NCBI RefSeq assembly: GCF_041906005.1
Contig: NZ_JAYRJY010000001.1
Location: 620,001 to 684,000 of the forward strand
DNA from: Ferrovibrio sp041906005
GTDB lineage: Bacteria; Pseudomonadota; Alphaproteobacteria; Ferrovibrionales; Ferrovibrionaceae
DNA length: 64,000 bases
Reading direction: 5' to 3'
Shown here in pieces: positions 60,463 through 64,000 of this stretch; position 1 is the first letter of the stretch, and every line of letters starts with the position of its first letter. The notes beneath the pieces are model-generated. The model had not been told where the DNA came from, ran no database searches, and saw only the letters and a program-made list of their open reading frames with translations. Made by a program: the position numbers and the translations under genes.

Positions 60463-61656
60463 TCAGTCGAGCTGCAGGATCTGCCATTTCAGATAGGCGC
60501 TTTCCGGCAGGTGCGGATGCACCGGATGGTCGGGCCCGGCGCCGCCCTGATAGAGGATGCGGCCGCTGCGGCCGGCATTGCTCAGGCCGATCGCCACTTC
60601 CTTGGCGAACAACTCGCCCGGCAGCAGATGGGCGCAGCAGGCGACAAACCACAATCCGCCCGGCGCCACCAATGGCGCGGCCAGTTTCGCCAGCTTGCGA
60701 TAGGCGCGGCTGCCCGGCCCGAGATCCTTGCGGCTTTTGACGAAATTCGGCGGATCGGTGACGACGATCCCGAAGCGCGCGCCGGACTGGCCCAGCTTCT
60801 CCAGCGCGTCGAAGGCCTCGCCTTTTTCGAAACGCGCGATTTTCGCCAGGCCATTCTGCTTTGCGGCGTCCGTCGCCTGCGTCAGCGCCAGGTCGGAACG
60901 GTCGATGCCCAGCACGCTTTTCGCGCCGGCCTTCGCCGCTGTCAGGGCGAAGGCGCCGGAATTGCAGTAGCAGTCCAGCATCTCCTGGCCTTTCGCCAGC
61001 GAGGCCAGAATGGCCCGGGCGCCGGCGAGGTCGAAATACCAGCCGGTCTTCTGCCCTTCCAGCAGATCGAGGGCAAAGCGCACGCCGCCTTCCTCGACCA
61101 GCGCCGGTTTGTCGAGCGCGCCGGCCGCGAGCCGGATGTCCTGCTCCAGACCCTCCAGTTTGCGCACGGCGGAATCGTTGCGCAGCACCACCGCGCGCGG
61201 CTTGAACTCGGCCCGCAGCGCATCGACCAGCATGGGTGTGAGCATCTCGGCGCCGGCCGTGTTGACCTGCAGGCAGAACACGTCGTCGTAACGATCGATC
61301 ACCACGCCAGGCATGCCGTCGGCCTCGGCATGCACCAGTCTGTAATACGGGGAGGAAAAGCAGCGATCCCGGAGCATTTTTGCGGATTGCAGCCGGGCGC
61401 TGAGGAAGTCTGCATCAATGCGCGCCTCGGTGTCGCGCGACCACAAACGCGCCGCGATCAGCGAATGGGGATTGAAGCTTGCGACGCCGATACCCGCACC
61501 ATGAGCATCGAACAGCCGCACCAACACACCTGCCGGCAGTGCTTTCGCCGTGGCGTCGAGTTCCAGCTCGTTGGAGTACACCCAGGGATGTCCACCCTTC
61601 ACACGGCGCTCTTCGCGCGCTTTCACGCGCAATACGGGCAGCGTTTTCGCGGCCAT
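60463..61656 (-). CDS. RlmI-like 23S rRNA methyltransferase (PUA plus SAM domain)
   Basis: A 397-residue class I SAM methyltransferase of the RlmI family, which makes m5C1962 in 23S rRNA in E. coli. The N-terminal PUA domain (KGGHPWVYSNELELDATAKA) is followed by an EEHUD-like middle region (QKTGWYFDLAGARA). The SAM fold follows: MLDCYCNSGAFALTAAKAGA, GIDRSDLALTQATD, VTDPPNFVKSRKDLGPG. ATG 61656 is preferred; the frame opens two codons earlier with TTG. The start is divergent from the HIT gene. Confidence 0.88.
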   Translation of the reverse strand: MAAKTLPVLRVKAREERRVKGGHPWVYSNELELDATAKALPAGVLVRLFDAHGAGIGVASFNPHSLIAARLWSRDTEARIDADFLSARLQSAKMLRDRCFSSPYYRLVHAEADGMPGVVIDRYDDVFCLQVNTAGAEMLTPMLVDALRAEFKPRAVVLRNDSAVRKLEGLEQDIRLAAGALDKPALVEEGGVRFALDLLEGQKTGWYFDLAGARAILASLAKGQEMLDCYCNSGAFALTAAKAGAKSVLGIDRSDLALTQATDAAKQNGLAKIARFEKGEAFDALEKLGQSGARFGIVVTDPPNFVKSRKDLGPGSRAYRKLAKLAAPLVAPGGLWFVACCAHLLPGELFAKEVAIGLSNAGRSGRILYQGGAGPDHPVHPHLPESAYLKWQILQLD

Positions 61657-61730
61657 GGACAAATCCTCTGTGAATGGTTTATCAGCCGATACGCGACGCG
61701 TATCGCTCGTTCAGAAAGCGAAGATAGACG

Positions 61731-62141
61731 ATGTTCACCCTGCATGACCAGTTGCGCCGGGATACTCTTCCGGTCTGCCGCATGAAGCTTTGCCTCGTGC
61801 AGTTGATGAACGACGCCCAGTATCCCTGGCTGGTGCTGATCCCCGCGGTGGAAAACATCACCGAGATCCACGAGCTCAATGAAAAGCAGCGCAAGCTGCT
61901 GATCAACGAGATCGCCCAGACCCAACGCGTGCTGCAGCATTGTTTCGAACCACACAAGCTGAATGTTGGCGCGCTTGGCAATATGGTGCCGCAGTTGCAC
62001 GTCCATGTCGTCGCCCGTTTCCGCGAGGACCCGGCCTGGCCGGGGCCGATCTGGGGCAAGCTGCCGGCCCGGCCCTATGAGGACACCGCCCTGCGCAGCG
62101 CCATCGCCCGGCTGCAGAACGCCTTCATTACCCGGGTCTGA
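61731..62141 (+). CDS. HIT domain protein
   Basis: A 136-residue HIT-fold protein (nucleotide hydrolase or transferase). The active-site motif here reads NMVPQLHVHVVARF, i.e. Gln-x-His-x-His, where the family has His-x-His-x-His; this is seen in a known subgroup of alphaproteobacterial HIT proteins. The central His that forms the nucleotidyl intermediate is kept. The N terminus (LHDQLRRDTLPVCRMKLCLV) is also that of the subgroup. Substrate unknown (dinucleoside polyphosphates or nucleoside phosphoramidates). Confidence 0.88.
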   Translation: MFTLHDQLRRDTLPVCRMKLCLVQLMNDAQYPWLVLIPAVENITEIHELNEKQRKLLINEIAQTQRVLQHCFEPHKLNVGALGNMVPQLHVHVVARFREDPAWPGPIWGKLPARPYEDTALRSAIARLQNAFITRV

Positions 62142-62158
62142 CCGCCTATACTGCGGCC

Positions 62159-62452
62159 ATGTCTGCTGAACTCGTCGAATCGACCGGCCTGCTCGCCGGT
62201 TTCCTCACCACGCTGGCCTATGTCCCTCAGGTTCTGAAGGTGTGGCGCACGCGCACGGCGCGCGACATTTCCCTGATCATGTTCCTGCTGATGAATATCG
62301 GCATCGCGCTGTGGCTGATCTACGGCCTGCTGATCGGTTCGCCCGGTCTGATCGCCGCCAACCTGGTCACGCTCGGCCTCACCGCCGCCGTGCTGGCCGC
62401 CAAGCTGAAATTCGACCGCCCCTTCAGCCGATCCGGCCGGTCGCGGGAATAG
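62159..62452 (+). CDS. SemiSWEET family transporter
   Basis: A 97-residue, three-helix protein with one MtN3/PQ-loop repeat. The PQ motif is LTTLAYVPQVLKVWRTRTAR, followed by DISLIMFLLMNIGIALWLIY and a third helix. SemiSWEETs work as dimers for sugar uptake or efflux. The C-terminal tail is basic. It follows the HIT gene by 17 bases, and no sugar-metabolism genes adjoin. Confidence 0.9.
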   Translation: MSAELVESTGLLAGFLTTLAYVPQVLKVWRTRTARDISLIMFLLMNIGIALWLIYGLLIGSPGLIAANLVTLGLTAAVLAAKLKFDRPFSRSGRSRE

Positions 62453-62542
62453 CCGCCCGCCTGCCTTCGGCGGATCCGCCATATCGAAGCTGTCACCCAA
62501 GCGTTGCTGGTCAGCCGCCGGCACCGGGCGTATAAACGCCTG

Positions 62543-63619
62543 ATGCGTCGCCGCGATTTCCTCACCAGCACGATCGCTTTGGGCCTGGCCCAGGGTTTCG
62601 GCCGCGCCTATGCCCAGGATACGTCCTCCCCCGCCGCGCCGCCCGCCGCCACTCCGCCCGCCGCCGCGCCGGCGCCCGCCACGCCGGTCACCGGCGGCTT
62701 TTTCCGCATCCTGACCGGTTCGGCCCATACCACCGCCTTTCCGGTCGGCGTCACCATCGCCTCCGCCATTTCCAATCCGCCGGGCAGCCGGCCCTGCGAC
62801 AAGGGCGGCTCCTGCGGCGTGCCCGGCATGATCGCGGTGGCGCTCTCCAGCGCCGGCTCGGTCGCCAACCTGGCCGCCGTGGGCAACGAAAGCATCGAAT
62901 CCGGTTTCGCCCAGGCCGATCTGGTGTTCAGTGCCTGGCAGGGCGAGGGCCTGTATTTCCGCCGCGCCAAGCAGGCCAATCTGCGCGTGCTGGCCAACCT
63001 CTATCCCGAAACGGTGCATCTGGTGGTCCGGCGCGGCAGCGGCATCGCCGAGTTGCGCGATCTGGTGGGCAAACGCGTTTCCATCGACCGCGGCGGATCG
63101 GGCACGCGCTTCAATGCCGAGATCATCCTGGCCGCCTATGGCGTGCGGCTGCAGCAGGTGAAGGTTCTTGAGGTCGATCCCGGCGAGGCGGCCGACCTGA
63201 TGGCCCGCGACGAACTGGATGCCTTTTTCCTGATCTCGGGCCAACCGGCCCCCACGGTGGGCGACCTGACCGACCGCAAGATCGCCGATCTGGTGCCGCT
63301 GTCGGGCCGCCAGATCGAAGGTGCCCTGCGCCGGCATCACTTCTTCAGCCGCGACCTGATCCCGGCCCTGACCTATGCCGACGTGGCGCAGACCGAAACG
63401 GTCAGCATCGGCATGCAATGGGTGGTGCCGGAAAGCCTGGACCCCGATCTGGCTTACGAAATCCTGCGCGCACTGTGGCATCCGCAGAACCGCCGCATCC
63501 TCGATGCCGGGCCGGCCATGGCGCAGAAGATCCGCCTGGGCACGGCCCTGCTCGGCGTCTCCACGCCACTGCATCGCGGCGCGGAACGCTTCTATCGCGA
63601 GATGAAACTGATCACCTAG
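62543..63619 (+). CDS. Orphan TAXI family solute-binding protein
   Basis: A 358-residue TAXI-type binding protein. A twin-arginine-like signal (RRRDFLTSTIALGLAQGFGR) is followed by an Ala/Pro linker of about 45 residues, then GGFFRILTGSAHTTAFPVGV. An insert with two Cys (SRPCDKGGSCGVPG) follows, then ESGFAQADLVFSAWQGEG and RVSIDRGGSG. No permease gene lies near it in the window, unlike the TAXI system at 49-52 kb. It may feed another permease or act as a sensor. ATG 62543 starts the signal peptide. Confidence 0.85.
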   Translation: MRRRDFLTSTIALGLAQGFGRAYAQDTSSPAAPPAATPPAAAPAPATPVTGGFFRILTGSAHTTAFPVGVTIASAISNPPGSRPCDKGGSCGVPGMIAVALSSAGSVANLAAVGNESIESGFAQADLVFSAWQGEGLYFRRAKQANLRVLANLYPETVHLVVRRGSGIAELRDLVGKRVSIDRGGSGTRFNAEIILAAYGVRLQQVKVLEVDPGEAADLMARDELDAFFLISGQPAPTVGDLTDRKIADLVPLSGRQIEGALRRHHFFSRDLIPALTYADVAQTETVSIGMQWVVPESLDPDLAYEILRALWHPQNRRILDAGPAMAQKIRLGTALLGVSTPLHRGAERFYREMKLIT

Positions 63620-63642
63620 ACCGGCTCAGGCCCCCTCGGGCA

Positions 63643-64000
63643 TCAGGCCTCGGGCAGCGGTTCTTCTTTGGCGGCGGCCGCGATCCATTCCTGCATTATC
63701 GGCAAGGCATAGATGGCATCCACATAGGCCGCGCTCACCGGATCCATCGCCACCCCATAGGTGCGGAAGCGGGTAGCCACCGGTGCATACATGCAGTCGG
63801 CGAGGCTGAAACGACCGAACAGGAAATCGCCATCCTTGCCGAACCGGCCGCGACAATCCTGCCAGACCTGCTGGATGCGGGCGATGTCGAGCCTGGCCTC
63901 TTCCGAGGCAATCCCCGACGCCTTGCCCAGGCGACAGATATCCATCGGCAGGTCGCGGCGCAGGGCGACGAAGCCCGAATGCATCTCGCTCATCACGCTG
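63643..64000 (-). CDS. Glutathione S-transferase family protein, N-terminal part beyond the window
   Basis: Only the C-terminal helical domain is visible; the frame is open to the window edge, so the gene continues to the right. SEMHSGFVALRRDLPMDIC is the start of helix 4 in the GST C-terminal domain, and later FGRFSLADCMYAPVATRFRT holds the N-capping Asp and the conserved Ser-Leu-Ala-Asp. The thioredoxin-like N-terminal domain should follow off the edge. Substrate unknown. The region 63620-63642 after the TAXI gene has no further feature. Confidence 0.85.
   Translation of the reverse strand, partial: SVMSEMHSGFVALRRDLPMDICRLGKASGIASEEARLDIARIQQVWQDCRGRFGKDGDFLFGRFSLADCMYAPVATRFRTYGVAMDPVSAAYVDAIYALPIMQEWIAAAAKEEPLPEA

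Overview
The window is high-GC, tightly packed chromosomal DNA with long, mostly same-strand operons. The gene content is that of a free-living alphaproteobacterium: the rnd-kdsD-lptCAB-rpoN-hpf-ptsN block, the trmL-hemF pair, the hspA-DUF1150 pair, DUF6111 and DUF1285 next to cca, and many TRAP transporters. It looks Rhodospirillales-like, but I cannot name a genus. I see no insertion sequence, phage gene, CRISPR array or rRNA. There is one tRNA gene (Leu, CAG).

Layout. 1-4.8 kb: the end of trmL, hemF, a 44-residue histone H1-like peptide gene, and a minus-strand block of cca, DUF6111, a NudL-type Nudix hydrolase and DUF1285. 4.8-11.6 kb: a four-gene MoxR ATPase/DUF58/DUF4159/large membrane protein operon. 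11.6-17.7 kb: an uncharacterised small protein and a GNAT enzyme, a LysR regulator divergent from wrbA and a pirin, and a large MscS channel. 17.9-24.0 kb: a VTT membrane protein with a mercuric-reductase-like flavoprotein, an orphan histidine kinase, a lipoprotein and a class III adenylate cyclase. 24.0-26.9 kb: a 3-hydroxyacyl-CoA dehydrogenase, a small heat-shock protein gene with a heat-shock-type promoter and a ROSE-like RNA thermometer, DUF1150 and a DUF2846 lipoprotein. 27.0-34.2 kb: the LPS export/sigma-54 operon, with a beta-carbonic anhydrase gene between rpoN and hpf. 34.3 kb: tRNA-Leu.

34.5-45.7 kb is the most system-like region. It holds a flavin oxidoreductase, two SMP-30-type lactonases, an FAH-family hydrolase, a kynurenine-formamidase-type cyclase, a GntR/FCD regulator, a complete DctPQM TRAP transporter, a cupin and acetoacetyl-CoA synthetase. 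I read it as an inducible uptake and breakdown pathway for an unidentified compound, with acetoacetate as a likely product.

45.7-52.5 kb: a DMT transporter, a Tat-exported molybdenum hydroxylase subunit without an iron-sulfur partner, and a TAXI-type TRAP system (binding protein, fused permease, DUF1850). 52.6-57.1 kb: two GH17-domain membrane proteins, one fused to a GT2 synthase, resembling the NdvC/NdvB pair that makes cyclic beta-(1,3)(1,6)-glucans in Bradyrhizobium. 57.3-64 kb: an Lrp regulator divergent from a DMT exporter, a VOC protein, an aminotransferase, an RlmI-like methyltransferase, a HIT protein, a SemiSWEET, an orphan TAXI binding protein and a partial glutathione S-transferase.

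Start codons were moved inward wherever a Shine-Dalgarno site, a neighbour overlap or family length favoured it. Assignments come from reading motifs by eye; no database search was run.
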